From: Nitrospiraceae bacterium
Lineage (GTDB): Bacteria; Nitrospirota; Nitrospiria; Nitrospirales; Nitrospiraceae
DNA: 64,000 nt
Direction: 5' to 3'
NCBI GenBank assembly: GCA_009692155.1
Contig: SHZW01000010.1
Span: forward strand, 1-64,000
A program made the translations under genes and the position numbers. Position 1 is the first letter of the stretch. Every line of letters begins with the position of its first letter. Below the pieces are notes generated by a model, which ran no database searches, was not told the origin of the DNA, and was given only the letters and a program-made list of their open reading frames with translations. Shown one piece after another: positions 47,726-56,785 of this stretch.

Positions 47726-48232
47726 ATGCCGCAATTTGACACGCATTTCTTTTCATCGCTGATTTTCTGGGAGTTCCTCTCCTTCGGTATTCTGTTCTGG
47801 GTGTTGTGGAAGTTCGCCTTCCCGCCGATTCTCCAGACCCTTGATGAGCGCGAGCGCAAGATCAAGGAGAGCCTGGAGCAGGCGGACCGGCATCGCGCCG
47901 AGGCCGAGCAGAAGATGCAGGAGTACGAGGCGAAGCTCAAAACCGCCTCCAAGGAAGCCGAGACGTTGCTGGCGGCGGCCAAAGAGCGGGCTCAGCGGAT
48001 CATGGAGGAGAACGAGCAGCGCCTCAGGACGGAAACGCAGCGGTCCAAAGAAGATGCGACACGTGAAATTGATCAGGAGCGCCGGCGGGCGATTCAGGAC
48101 ATCCGCAATCAGACGACCGAGATGGCGTTGCTCGTGGCCGAAAAGGTCGTCGGTCGCAGCCTCAACGATGCCGATCACAAGCGCATGGCCGACGAGGCGC
48201 TGGCCTCCATCGCGGAGAGCCGCAAGACGTGA
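47726..48232 (+). CDS. atpF: ATP synthase Fo subunit b
   Basis: Peripheral stalk subunit of 168 residues: one N-terminal membrane helix (FWEFLSFGILFWVLWKFAFP) and a long charged coiled coil (ERKIKESLEQADRHRAEAEQ through QDIRNQTTEMALLVAEKVVG). The F1 genes (atpH, A, G, D, C) do not follow; the next gene is on the opposite strand, so Fo and F1 operons are separated in this genome. Confidence 0.95.
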   Translation: MPQFDTHFFSSLIFWEFLSFGILFWVLWKFAFPPILQTLDERERKIKESLEQADRHRAEAEQKMQEYEAKLKTASKEAETLLAAAKERAQRIMEENEQRLRTETQRSKEDATREIDQERRRAIQDIRNQTTEMALLVAEKVVGRSLNDADHKRMADEALASIAESRKT

Positions 48233-48318
48233 TCCGTGAACCGTAATCCGTGAACAGTTGAACGAAGGCTGTACTCTTCAGGTTTTACGGATTACGGATA
48301 ACGGGTTACGGTTTACGT
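48230..48318. repeat. Minisatellite hairpin, word CCGTAATC/GATTACGG
   Basis: Arm 48230-48257 (TGATCCGTGAACCGTAATCC) and arm 48282-48318 (TTACGGATTACGGATAACGG) between convergent atpF and larE; likely a bidirectional terminator. Confidence 0.75.
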
Positions 48319-49116
48319 CCCCTCCCTATTCCCACCACCCCTGCGATAGCCGGCTGGGTCGAGCGTGACGGAGGCGAACCCAAAGTCGCGGAGTTGCTCT
48401 GCAACCGCGGCGCTCATGGCCGGCTCCAGCAAGCGGGACACTTCCATGGAGTCCACTTCCACCCGCGCCGCTCCCTCCGATTCCCGCACCCGCACCTGCC
48501 GGAATCCCTGCTTCAGCAGAAACGCTTCGGCCCGTTCCACGCGCGAGAGTTTTTCGACCGTGATGGGCGTGTCCCGCTGAATACGGGAGGAGAGGCAGGC
48601 CGCAGCGGGCTTGTCCCAGTTGGACAGCTTCAGCTCCCTGGCCAGTTCGCGGACGGCGATCTTGGACAGTCCGGCTTCGACCAGTGGGCTGCGCACGCCC
48701 CACTCGCGGGCCGCCTTGAGGCCCGGCCGTTCGTCGCCCAAATCGTCCAGGTTGGTGCCGTCCACCACGGCGCGCATGTGTAATTCCTGCTGCAGGCCCT
48801 CCAGCAATTGATAGAGATCCGTCTTGCAGTGGAAGCAACGGCTGGCGTCGTTCTGCACGAAGGCGGGCACTTGCAACTGATCGGTCCGGACAATCTGGTG
48901 GCGCGCGCCGATCTCGGCGGCGAGCTTCGTGGCCCACTCGAGTTCAATCTCGGGAAACGTCGGTGAGACCGCCGTGACGGCCAAGGCCCTGGCGCCCAGC
49001 GCGTCGTGCGCGGCTTTCAGCACCAGCGTGCTGTCGATGCCCCCGGAAAAGGCGACCAGCACTGATTCCATGTCTCTGAGCAATTGCTGAAGCTTTCGGT
49101 ACTTGTCGTAGATCAC
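48313..49116 (-). CDS. larE: LarE-type sacrificial sulfur transferase
   Basis: PP-loop ATP pyrophosphatase of 267 residues that donates a cysteine sulfur when building the nickel-pincer cofactor of lactate racemase-type enzymes. Motifs: SVLVAFSGGIDSTLVLKAAH (PP-loop), DASRCFHCKTDLYQLLEGLQ (cysteines), VVDGTNLDDLGDERPGLKAA, SPLVEAGLSKIAVRELAREL and PAAACLSSRIQRDTPIT with the sulfur-donor Cys region. larB, larC and larA are not in the window, so it may serve another sulfur-transfer role. Confidence 0.92.
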   Translation of the reverse strand: MIYDKYRKLQQLLRDMESVLVAFSGGIDSTLVLKAAHDALGARALAVTAVSPTFPEIELEWATKLAAEIGARHQIVRTDQLQVPAFVQNDASRCFHCKTDLYQLLEGLQQELHMRAVVDGTNLDDLGDERPGLKAAREWGVRSPLVEAGLSKIAVRELARELKLSNWDKPAAACLSSRIQRDTPITVEKLSRVERAEAFLLKQGFRQVRVRESEGAARVEVDSMEVSRLLEPAMSAAVAEQLRDFGFASVTLDPAGYRRGGGNREGT

Positions 49117-49136
49117 AGCGGCTCCATGTCAACGTC

Positions 49137-49213
49137 AGGCGCGAGGCTCGAGGCGCGGGCCGCGAGACGAAGAGAAATCGTCCTGTCTCGTGCCTCGTGT
49201 CCCGCGTCCCGTG
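49137..49213. repeat. Minisatellite hairpin, word CGAGGC/GCCTCG
   Basis: GGCGCGAGGCTCGAGGCGCG-like arm (49137-49171) and TCTCGTGCCTCGTGTCCCGC-like arm (49181-49213) between the larE start and the M16 gene stop, both on the minus strand. Confidence 0.65.
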
Positions 49214-49214
49214 G

Positions 49215-50645
49215 CTATTCTTTCAGCTTCGCCTCGCTCATTTTGCCGACGGCGACGAGCGCGTACCGGTCGGGATGCAGATAGTGTTTGGCGACCCGCA
49301 GCACGTCGTCCGCGTTCACTTTGGCGATCCACGTCGGGTACTGCGTAAAGTAATCGAGGCCCAATCCGTAAAATTCGACCTGGCAGAGGACTTCGGCCAG
49401 CTTGTGCGTCGTGTCGAACCGCATGGGGAAGCTGCCCATGAGATAGGACTTGGCTTCGGACAATTCTTTCGCCGAGACCGGCGCCGCTTTCATTCCGTTC
49501 AGTTCTTTCAAGACGCCGGCGAGCGCCCGGGGGGCCGTCGCGTTGCGGGTTTGCAGGCTGACCAGGAAGGGGCCGGCTGCGGCACGGGGCTCGAACTGGC
49601 TCATGACGCCGTAGGCCAGACCCTGCTTGTCGCGGATCGAATCCATCAGCCGCGAAGAAAACCCGCCGGCGCCCAGAATGTAGTTCATGACGGTGACGGC
49701 ATAAAAATCAGGATTCGTCCGGCTGATTCCGACGTGCCCGAGCACGAGCGTCGTCTGGGTCAGTTCCTTGTCGATCAGCTTGACGACCGGCTTGTCGATG
49801 GCGGCCGGCGCCGCTGCGGTTCGCGCAGGTTCAGGCCCCTTCTGCCACGACCCGAAATGCTTGTCGATCTGCGCGCGTACCTGTTCGACCGTCACGTCGC
49901 CCACGACGGCCACAATCGTTCGATTGGGAAGATACTCGCGCGCGTGAAACGCCTGGACGTCCGCCCGGCTGATGGCCAAGAGGGTGTCTTCCGTTCCGTT
50001 GACCGGCCAGCTGTAGGGATGGCCATTGAATACGAGTTGGCTGAATGCTTTGCCGGCCACGGCTCCCGGATCGTCCTTTTGCGCGATGATCTCGCCGAGG
50101 ATGAGTTTCTTGACGCGTTCCAGTTCGGGTTCCGGAAACGACGGATACAGCAGGACGTCGGCCAGCAGCTCGAAGCCCAGCTCGGTGTCCTTGGCCAGGA
50201 CCCGCGTGGACGCCGTGGTGAAGTCGTGCGTCGCCTTGGCTTCCAGCGCGCCGCCGACGAATTCGATCTGCTCCGCGAGCTGCGTCGCGTTGCGGGTCGT
50301 CGTGCCTTCGTCCAGCAGGCCGGCCGTCAAATTGGCCAGGCCGGCTTTCTCCGGAGGATCCTGCACCGAGCCAGTTTTCACGAGCGCCTGAATCTGCACG
50401 ATGGGCAGCGCGTGCTGCTCGACCACGAGGACGGTCAGCCCGTTCGGCGTGACGAAGCGATGGGGTTTTATTTCCGCCGCATGAAGCGGCGCGGCAAGAG
50501 CGAGGGAAAGCGCAACTCCAAGCAAGCTGATCCGCTCCAGGAACTCTCTGGCCACGAGCCTCGAGCCACGAGCCTCGGGACTGAAGCCGAAGGCTTCCGT
50601 CTCGCGCCCCCCGCCCCGTGCCTCGCGCCTGAGCGATCGCATCAT
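49215..50645 (-). CDS. M16-family protein, probable non-catalytic partner
   Basis: Periplasmic insulinase-like protein of up to 476 residues. The M16 fold is recognisable (RFVTPNGLTVLVVEQHALPI, ALVKTGSVQDPPEKAGLANL, RVKKLILGEIIAQKDDPGAV, AREYLPNRTIVAVVGDVTVE), but the HxxEH zinc motif is absent, with LTAGLLDEG at that position. It should therefore be the structural subunit of a heterodimer with the adjacent active M16 protein. The first 33 residues are encoded by CTCGAG-type repeat DNA ahead of a signal peptide (LLGVALSLALAAPLHAAE), so the true start is probably internal. It overlaps its neighbour by four bases (ATGA). Confidence 0.9.
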   Translation of the reverse strand: MMRSLRREARGGGRETEAFGFSPEARGSRLVAREFLERISLLGVALSLALAAPLHAAEIKPHRFVTPNGLTVLVVEQHALPIVQIQALVKTGSVQDPPEKAGLANLTAGLLDEGTTTRNATQLAEQIEFVGGALEAKATHDFTTASTRVLAKDTELGFELLADVLLYPSFPEPELERVKKLILGEIIAQKDDPGAVAGKAFSQLVFNGHPYSWPVNGTEDTLLAISRADVQAFHAREYLPNRTIVAVVGDVTVEQVRAQIDKHFGSWQKGPEPARTAAAPAAIDKPVVKLIDKELTQTTLVLGHVGISRTNPDFYAVTVMNYILGAGGFSSRLMDSIRDKQGLAYGVMSQFEPRAAAGPFLVSLQTRNATAPRALAGVLKELNGMKAAPVSAKELSEAKSYLMGSFPMRFDTTHKLAEVLCQVEFYGLGLDYFTQYPTWIAKVNADDVLRVAKHYLHPDRYALVAVGKMSEAKLKE

Positions 50646-52018
50646 TTCGCCTCCGCCGCCGTCTGGTTCGCCGGCGTGGGAATGAGGATGCCGACGGTCC
50701 GTCCATCTTCGATCAGATACTTTCGCGCGACGCGTGTGACGTCGCCCGCTTTCACGTCACGGAGTTTGTTCACAAACTGCTCCGCCTGCCGCCAGCCGGC
50801 GCCCGTGGTTTCGGCCTGGCCGAACAGCATCGCCTGGCGAAAATTGGAGTCCTGTCCAAACACGTAGTCCGCTTCCACCTGGTTTTTGGCCCGCTGTAGT
50901 TCCAGATCGGACGGCGGTTCCTGCTGCAGTTTCTGAATCTCGGCGTAGATCGCGCGCTCGACCTGCTCCGTCGTCTGTCCCGGCGCCGCCACCGCGAAGC
51001 AATAGAGCAGTTCCGGATCGGTTTGCAGCAGGCTGTATTCGGCGCCGACCACCAGCGCCAGTTTCTGTTCGTAGACGAGGCTGCGGTACAGCCGCGAGCT
51101 TTTTCCATGCGAGAGGATGGATTCCAGAAGTGTCAGCGCGTAGGCGTCGTCGCTGGAAAAATTCGGAGCCCGGTAGCCCACCATCACGGCCGGCAGCTGC
51201 GCGTCGCGCTTCACGACGATGCGGCGCTCGCCCTTCTGCTCCGGCTCGGCCACGGCCTGCTGCGGCGGCAGAGGCTTCCTGGGTATCGGCTCGAAGAAGC
51301 GCTTGATGACCGGCAGCAGCTTCGCGGCCTTGATGTCGCCGACCACGATCAGCGTGGCGTTGTTCGGGACGTAGTAGGTGTCGTAGTGCCGCTTGAGATC
51401 CGCCCGCGTCATCGCGTTGAGATCGGGGAACCAGCCGATGATGGGCCAGTGATAGGGGTGCATCTGGAAAGCCTGGGCGAAGAGGGCTTCGGCCAGATAC
51501 GATTGGGGGTCATCTTCGGACCGCAGGCGCCGTTCTTCCTTCACCACTTCGCGCTCGAGCTGGAATTCCTTGTCGTCCAGCAGCAGGCCGCGCAGCCGGT
51601 CCGCTTCGAGTTCCAGGGCCAGCTCGACCTTGCCGGCTGCGAGGTTCTCGAAGTAGGCCGTGAAATCCTGGCTCGTGAAGGCGTTGTCGTTGCCGCCGTT
51701 CTTTTTAATGAGGCGCGAGAAGCTGCCCTTCGGATATTTGGGCGTGCCCTTGAACATCATGTGCTCGAGCATGTGGGAGAGCCCGGCCCGGCCCATGATT
51801 TCGTTGCGCGAGCCGACCTTGTACCAGATTTGCACGGTGACGACCGGCGCTTTGGGCGATTCGACCAGCAGCACCTTCATGCCGTTGGCAAGCTGATGTT
51901 CCTGGACGTTCGCGAACGCAGACGGACTGCCGCTCAGGAGCCAGAGGATCGAAATGATGAAAGTGGTCAGGGACCGCACCAGGCCAGACTGCATAGCACA
52001 CGCTAACAACCGGCTCAC
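50642..52018 (-). CDS. M16-family zinc peptidase
   Basis: Active partner of the M16 pair, 458 residues, with a signal peptide (FIISILWLLSGSPSAFA). Zinc motif HMLEHM within AGLSHMLEHMMFKGTPKYPK, the downstream Glu ligand in VELALELEADRLRGLLLDDK, and the C-terminal half-domain YSLLQTDPELLYCFAVAAPG. It likely degrades peptides in the periplasm. Stop and start overlap (ATGA) with the non-catalytic partner, giving stoichiometric synthesis. Confidence 0.93.
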   Translation of the reverse strand: MSRLLACAMQSGLVRSLTTFIISILWLLSGSPSAFANVQEHQLANGMKVLLVESPKAPVVTVQIWYKVGSRNEIMGRAGLSHMLEHMMFKGTPKYPKGSFSRLIKKNGGNDNAFTSQDFTAYFENLAAGKVELALELEADRLRGLLLDDKEFQLEREVVKEERRLRSEDDPQSYLAEALFAQAFQMHPYHWPIIGWFPDLNAMTRADLKRHYDTYYVPNNATLIVVGDIKAAKLLPVIKRFFEPIPRKPLPPQQAVAEPEQKGERRIVVKRDAQLPAVMVGYRAPNFSSDDAYALTLLESILSHGKSSRLYRSLVYEQKLALVVGAEYSLLQTDPELLYCFAVAAPGQTTEQVERAIYAEIQKLQQEPPSDLELQRAKNQVEADYVFGQDSNFRQAMLFGQAETTGAGWRQAEQFVNKLRDVKAGDVTRVARKYLIEDGRTVGILIPTPANQTAAEAK

Positions 52019-52039
52019 GCGGGTGTCAAGGTGGGGGCG

Positions 52040-52135
52040 AGCGTGGATGAGGAGAGGGCTTCCTGGCTGACTCGCCGTGCTCGCGCAAGGCGCGTGGAAG
52101 GAGGCGAGCTTGCGACATAGTCTCCTCCCTTGCTC
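52040..52135. repeat. Dispersed palindromic element, copy 3
   Basis: Core GTGCTCGCGCAAGGCGCG (52077-52094) differs from copies 1 and 2 at one base. Flanking GGAGGCGAGC and TAGTCTCCTCCCTTGCTCGC echo the arms of copy 2. It lies upstream of the M16 pair and downstream of rlmN. Confidence 0.55.
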
Positions 52136-52150
52136 GCAGAGGGAAAGTGT

Positions 52151-52185
52151 GGCGGGGACAGACCGCTGATAGGTCTGTCCCCGCC
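52151..52185 (-). terminator. Hairpin terminator downstream of rlmN
   Basis: Perfect 14-base stem GGCGGGGACAGACC (52151-52164) and GGTCTGTCCCCGCC (52172-52185), seven-base loop, beyond the rlmN stop. No clear T-tract follows. Confidence 0.6.
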
Positions 52186-52240
52186 TCGGATTTGAGTTGA
52201 AAGAAGCGCGAAGAATGTCCCCTTGCCACGCACCACACCA

Positions 52241-53320
52241 TCACGACCGATGCGGGCTGACCAGCTCGCCCAACTGGCCGCAGGCGCCGAGCACGTCGCG
52301 GCCTTTGCTCTTGCGGATCAGCACGTCGAAGCCGGCCTTCCGCAATACGGTTTGAAAGCGCAGCACGTCGCTGTCGGCCGGCCGGCGGTAGGGGTTGCCG
52401 GGGAAGGGATTGAACGGGATCAGATTGATCTTGCAACGGATGCCGTTGAGCAGTTTGGCCAGCCGCCTGGCATCCTGCTCCGAGTCGTTCTCGCCGGCCA
52501 GCAGGACATACTCGAAGGTCAGCCGGCGATGGGGCGGCAGCGGATAGGCCCGGCAGGCGGCCAGGAGGTGGGCGAGCGGATGCAGTCGGTTGACCGCCGG
52601 CATGAGCCGGTCGCGCTGCGCGTCGGTCGTCGCGTTGAGCGAGATGGCGAGGTTGATGCCGAGGCCGGCGACATCCTTCAGGCGGGAAGCAAGCCCCGCC
52701 GTGGACAGGGTGATGCGCCGCGCCGGAATGCCGAGCCCCCAGCCTGTATTCGTGAGGCGCGCAATGGCGGCGGCCACGGCGTCGAAGTTCGCGAGCGGTT
52801 CGCCCATGCCCATCAGGACGATGTTGGTGAGCCGTTCGCCCGGCTCCAGGCGATCCAGCGCTGTCAGCGCCTGCTCGACGATTTCATGTGTCGTCAGATT
52901 GCGTTTCAATCCCATCTGTCCGGTGAGGCAGAATCCGCAGTCCAGCGTGCAGCCGACCTGCGTGGACAGGCAGAGTGTCAGCCGGGCGGCGTCCGGGATC
53001 AGCACGCTTTCGATGACCAGGCCGTCCTGCAGGCGCAGCAGGAATTTTCTGGTGCCGTCGCTCGAGCGGCGGACCTCGCAGTCGGACAGTCGGTCGATGG
53101 AGGCGATGGCGGCAAGGCGGGCCCGCTCGGTTTTTGACAGATCGGTCATGCGTTCGATATCGCGAACGCGTTCCCGGTAGAGCCATCGGAGGATCTGCCT
53201 GGCGCGGAATTTCGGCCAGTCCAGATCGTTCACGAATTGTTCGAGCGCCGATTCGTCAAGCGCGAGCAAATTGGTGCGCGTCTCGGCTGATGCGGCGCGG
53301 GAGCGGTCTCGACGAGTCAT
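52241..53320 (-). CDS. rlmN: 23S rRNA/tRNA (A2503-C2)-methyltransferase
   Basis: Radical SAM methylase of 359 residues that methylates A2503 of 23S rRNA and A37 of some tRNAs. Motifs: FRARQILRWLYRERVRDIER, LCLSTQVGCTLDCGFCLTGQ with the CxxxCxxC cluster, NIVLMGMGEPLANFDAV, RITLSTAGLASRL, AISLNATTDAQRDRLMP, and the catalytic Cys near the C-terminus in RKSKGRDVLGACGQL. Confidence 0.96.
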   Translation of the reverse strand: MTRRDRSRAASAETRTNLLALDESALEQFVNDLDWPKFRARQILRWLYRERVRDIERMTDLSKTERARLAAIASIDRLSDCEVRRSSDGTRKFLLRLQDGLVIESVLIPDAARLTLCLSTQVGCTLDCGFCLTGQMGLKRNLTTHEIVEQALTALDRLEPGERLTNIVLMGMGEPLANFDAVAAAIARLTNTGWGLGIPARRITLSTAGLASRLKDVAGLGINLAISLNATTDAQRDRLMPAVNRLHPLAHLLAACRAYPLPPHRRLTFEYVLLAGENDSEQDARRLAKLLNGIRCKINLIPFNPFPGNPYRRPADSDVLRFQTVLRKAGFDVLIRKSKGRDVLGACGQLGELVSPHRS

Positions 53321-53470
53321 GCGCGAAGCCTAACACAGCGTTTGCGAAACCGACAAGAACGCGCGAGAAGAGCGGAATGAGGGCGACCCGGAATTCTTTG
53401 GTATATAATTGACCCAGTGAATCCCATCTGGTTCCATGGACAGGTCCCTGTCGTGTGTTCCCGAGGTCCT

Positions 53471-55684
53471 ATGCGCATCGCGTGTCTGCTGTTCATGTTG
53501 GCGCTGTCTTTCGTGCCTGTCTCCGCAGAGGAGGGCACGCCGCCGCCTGCGCCAATCGACGCCTCGTGTGAAACGGCCGAACAGTGTTTCCGCAACGCCC
53601 TGGCGCCGGATGCCACGGCCGTGTCGGCCGACGAGCGGCTCGCGCGCAAGCTGGAACGGTTGCGGCGGCTCACGGAGCGGCATGCCGGCTCGCTCTGGGC
53701 GCGTCGCGCGAACCTTGTGATGGGCGTGCTCCTGATCGAACGGCAGCCGGCCGAGGCGCTGCTCTTTCTGCGCGCCGCGCAACGCGACTTCCCCCTGTTG
53801 GAGGATTACGTGCGTCTCTGGATCGGGGAGGCGCTGCTGAAATCCGGCGACGTGTTTGCGTCGGCGTCGCTTCTGGACATCATTCCCAACATCGTGCCGG
53901 ACACGCTGCTGGGGTCCCGGATCGCCTATCGCGCGGGCGAGGCCTGGTTCCGGGTGGGACAGTGCGGCTACGCGATGGAGCCGTTGTCGCGGGGCGCGGC
54001 GCAGGAACCGCAAGACGCCGGCGCGTCGCGCGCGCTGCTGATGCTGGCCGAGTGCCAGGCACAGGATAACCGGTCGCCCGACAGCTCCGTCACGCTTCGG
54101 CAGATTTGGATGCGCTATCCGCAGACGCTCGAAGCCGGGGAGGCGGAGAAACGGTTGTCGCAACGGCTGAACGGCCAGACATGGAAGCCGACGGCGGATG
54201 AGCGCTATGTCCGGGCATCGGCCTTCGCGGCGGCGGCATTCAATGAGGAGGCCGTGGAAGAACTCAAGGCTTTTCTGTCCTCGGCGTCCGGTCATCCGAA
54301 ACGGGAAGAAGCCAAGCTCAGGCTCGCCATGGCGCTGGCCCGGCTCAAGCGTTACGATCAGGCGAAGCTGATCTTTCATGAACTGGCGTCCAGCGGGCCT
54401 TCAACGGAAGCGAACGAAGCCGCCGTCTGGCTGGCACGCAGTTATCTCAGGCTGGGCGAAGGCGACCGTCTGGTGAGTCTTCGTCAGGTCTATCCAAAAT
54501 TAACACTGACGCCGGAGCAGCAGGCGCTGATTCTGATCGTGCAAGGCACGTGGTTCGACGATCAGAATCAATCCGACCAGGCCATCGCGCAATACCGCCA
54601 GATCGTGCAATTCGGCGACCGCACGGAGCAGCGCGCAGAAGCCTTGTGGAGGATCGGATGGATCCAGTATCGCACAGGGCAGTACAGCGAGACGGCCCGG
54701 ACGCTGCAGGACCTGGTGGCGATCAGAGAAGATCCCGCGAACAATCCGCAGGCGCTCTACTGGACCGCGCGCGCCCAGGAGCGGCTGCAAGACGCAAAAG
54801 CGGCCGAGGGCTACCAGGCGCTCTGTCGCAAGTACGCCTGGACCTACTATTGCCAGTTGACGCGCACCCGCGTGGACGTGCCGCTGCCGGATCCTGCCGG
54901 CGGGGCGCCCGACTCCGAGTCGGGCGAAGACAGTCGTTCGGGCATCGCGCAGGACGTGCATTATCGGCGGGCCGTGGAATTACGCACGCTCGGCCTCGAA
55001 CAGGAAGCCGGCCGCGAAGTCGCGTGGTTGCTGGATCGCTACGCGCGAAACCGGGCGGCGCTGGTCGAGTTGATCACCCGCGTGAGCGAGGCCGGCGGCT
55101 ACCATCAGGGGCTTCGGCTGGCGCGGCTGCATTTCCGCGATGGATTGGAGCGCGGCCTGGAGCCGGTGCAGCCGTCGCTGTGGAGCGTCGCCTACCCGAC
55201 GGTGTATCTGCCGACGATTCGCGCGCTCAGCAGCGCCCGCCTCGATCCCTATCTGGCCGCCGCGATTATCCGCGAGGAGAGTCAGTACGACGCGCGCGCG
55301 GTGTCGCGTGTCGGGGCGATCGGGCTGATGCAATTGATGCCCTCGACGGCGCAAGCCGTGGCGCAGCGGAACGGCAGCACGGTGGCCCGCGACGACCTGT
55401 TCGATCAGGAGACGAACATTCGGTACGGTGTGCGCTATCTCGAACAATTGCTGGGACAGTTCAACGGCAACCTCGTGCATGCCGTCGCGGCGTACAACGC
55501 CGGGCCGCCCGTCGTGACGGGCTGGATTCAGAAATTCGGCGACCGGGAGCCGGACGAATTCGTGGAATCGATTCCGTATCAAGAGACGCGGCAATATGTC
55601 CGGCGGGTGCTTCGCAGTTACCGCGAGTACCGCCGCCTGGGCGGCGAGGCCTGCGTGGTCCGTTCCCTTGACAAGGCCTGCTGA
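53471..55684 (+). CDS. Slt70-like soluble lytic transglycosylase
   Basis: Periplasmic murein-cleaving enzyme of 737 residues. Signal peptide IACLLFMLALSFVPVSA (start 53471 chosen over GTG 53417), a long superhelical TPR-like region (residues 60-560; for example AMALARLKRYDQAKLIFHEL), then the SLT domain: AAIIREESQYDARAVSRVGA with the catalytic Glu, GLMQLMPSTAQAVAQRNG, RYGVRYLEQLLGQFNGNLVH and AVAAYNAGPPVVTGW. It cleaves glycan strands to 1,6-anhydro products during growth or recycling. Confidence 0.93.
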   Translation: MRIACLLFMLALSFVPVSAEEGTPPPAPIDASCETAEQCFRNALAPDATAVSADERLARKLERLRRLTERHAGSLWARRANLVMGVLLIERQPAEALLFLRAAQRDFPLLEDYVRLWIGEALLKSGDVFASASLLDIIPNIVPDTLLGSRIAYRAGEAWFRVGQCGYAMEPLSRGAAQEPQDAGASRALLMLAECQAQDNRSPDSSVTLRQIWMRYPQTLEAGEAEKRLSQRLNGQTWKPTADERYVRASAFAAAAFNEEAVEELKAFLSSASGHPKREEAKLRLAMALARLKRYDQAKLIFHELASSGPSTEANEAAVWLARSYLRLGEGDRLVSLRQVYPKLTLTPEQQALILIVQGTWFDDQNQSDQAIAQYRQIVQFGDRTEQRAEALWRIGWIQYRTGQYSETARTLQDLVAIREDPANNPQALYWTARAQERLQDAKAAEGYQALCRKYAWTYYCQLTRTRVDVPLPDPAGGAPDSESGEDSRSGIAQDVHYRRAVELRTLGLEQEAGREVAWLLDRYARNRAALVELITRVSEAGGYHQGLRLARLHFRDGLERGLEPVQPSLWSVAYPTVYLPTIRALSSARLDPYLAAAIIREESQYDARAVSRVGAIGLMQLMPSTAQAVAQRNGSTVARDDLFDQETNIRYGVRYLEQLLGQFNGNLVHAVAAYNAGPPVVTGWIQKFGDREPDEFVESIPYQETRQYVRRVLRSYREYRRLGGEACVVRSLDKAC

Positions 55685-55749
55685 GGATTTTATAGTGCCT
55701 CCATATCTGGGTTCGTGGGGGCTCTGCACCGCAATAGATGGTGTAATCG

Positions 55750-56004
55750 ATGGCGGTCGACAGGCTGACTTCGCTGGAAACGCGCGTGCGGGAACTGGTG
55801 GACTTGATCCAGACGCTCAAACGCGAGAACACCGGATTGAAGAGCGATCTGCGCGCGGCTAGGGAACGAGTCGTCAAGCAGCATGTATCCGACGATCACT
55901 GGGTGTCGGAGCGGGCGGACATCAAGGCGCGCATTGAAAAGGTCCTGGGCGAACTGGACTCCCTCGAGTTCATCGAAGAGTCCAAGGAGGTGGCGCTTGA
56001 CTAA
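55750..56004 (+). CDS. ZapB-like coiled-coil protein
   Basis: 84 residues, almost entirely coiled coil (RLTSLETRVRELVDLIQTLK, RENTGLKSDLRAARERV), with a short C-terminal helix (RIEKVLGELDSLEFIEESKE). In length and position before zapA it matches ZapB-type cell-division factors that link ZapA-FtsZ to other ring components. The zapA start lies inside its 3' end, so the two are coupled. Confidence 0.75.
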   Translation: MAVDRLTSLETRVRELVDLIQTLKRENTGLKSDLRAARERVVKQHVSDDHWVSERADIKARIEKVLGELDSLEFIEESKEVALD

Positions 56005-56293
56005 GACCATTGAAGTCGAAATCTACGGTCAGCGGTACGTGGTGACCGGTGCGACCGACGAGGAGTACGTCAAGCGCTGCGCGAATTACGTGGACACGCA
56101 GATTCGCGTGCTGGCGCAGGGAATGAAGACGGCGACGCGCGCCAAGCTGGCGGTTCTGGCGGCGCTCAATATCACGCACCAGTTGTTCCAGGCGGAGCAC
56201 ACTCGCCAGGCAGGCGATGCCGAGGTCGATCGGCGGACGTTGAGCCTGATGGAATCCATCGAAGAGCAATTGGAGCCGGCGCGGAAGCACTAA
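55997..56293 (+). CDS. zapA: Cell division protein ZapA
   Basis: 98-residue FtsZ-ring stabiliser: TKTIEVEIYGQRYVVTGATD at the start, EEYVKRCANYVDTQIRVLAQ and AKLAVLAALNITHQLFQAEH, then a coiled-coil tail. TTG 55997 is taken as start because AAGGAGG lies 8 bases upstream and the domain begins there. The 520 bases that follow lack a convincing gene. They contain a possible 80-codon ORF (56372-56611) I cannot support, and the hairpins before rny. Confidence 0.88.
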   Translation: MTKTIEVEIYGQRYVVTGATDEEYVKRCANYVDTQIRVLAQGMKTATRAKLAVLAALNITHQLFQAEHTRQAGDAEVDRRTLSLMESIEEQLEPARKH

Positions 56294-56747
56294 GTACGCT
56301 TGCAAAGATTTCTTGTATTTGATACGGTACGAACAGTCTTGAGAAAGGGACAGTTGTAGGGCGGATGAGTCGTGTGGCAGCGGGAAGCAAGGACGAGAGA
56401 GGCTGATCAAATACCAACGCGGAATTTGTCGAACGTGCTGAAAACACTGGAATTCATCGATCGGTGGGTGCGGATGTCCGGGGTCACGCTGGGCGAGGCG
56501 GTACGAGCGGTCGGGGATATGATCAGAGAGTCGCCTGTCCGGCTGGCGGAAGTGAGCGCGACGCGTGGCGTCGCGCAACGATCACGACGAGATCAATCCC
56601 GGCCCGTGTAACCGCTCACGTTCTTCAGTCTGCTTGACGCCTTTTCCTTCTTGCCTGACCTTCAGGTTCGATTCGGCAGGTTCGATCCGGTTTCCTCGCA
56701 CTGATCGGCTGCTGACACGCGCATCTGCCCCCATACAATATGCGGAC

Positions 56748-56785
56748 TCGACGGGCGCACGCATCCGGGATGTGTGCGGCGTCGA
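56748..56785 (+). promoter_or_regulatory. Stem-loop in the rny leader
   Basis: Outer helix TCGACG/CGTCGA (56748-56753 with 56780-56785), inner helix GCACGCAT/ATGTGTGC with one G-T pair and a CCGGG loop. A second small palindrome GGGGGTCCCCC (56797-56807) abuts the ribosome-binding region. Both sit directly upstream of rny and could affect its translation or mRNA decay. Confidence 0.5.

Noticed and set aside
49084-50867. Long + strand frame opposite the M16 genes
   Set aside because: Antisense to two proteins with strong M16 features; no motif of its own.
56372-56611. Possible 79-residue ORF between zapA and rny
   Set aside because: GTG start without a ribosome binding site, no family, and Arg-rich ends; part of it looks protein-like (VKTLEFIDRW-type helix) but the evidence is too weak.
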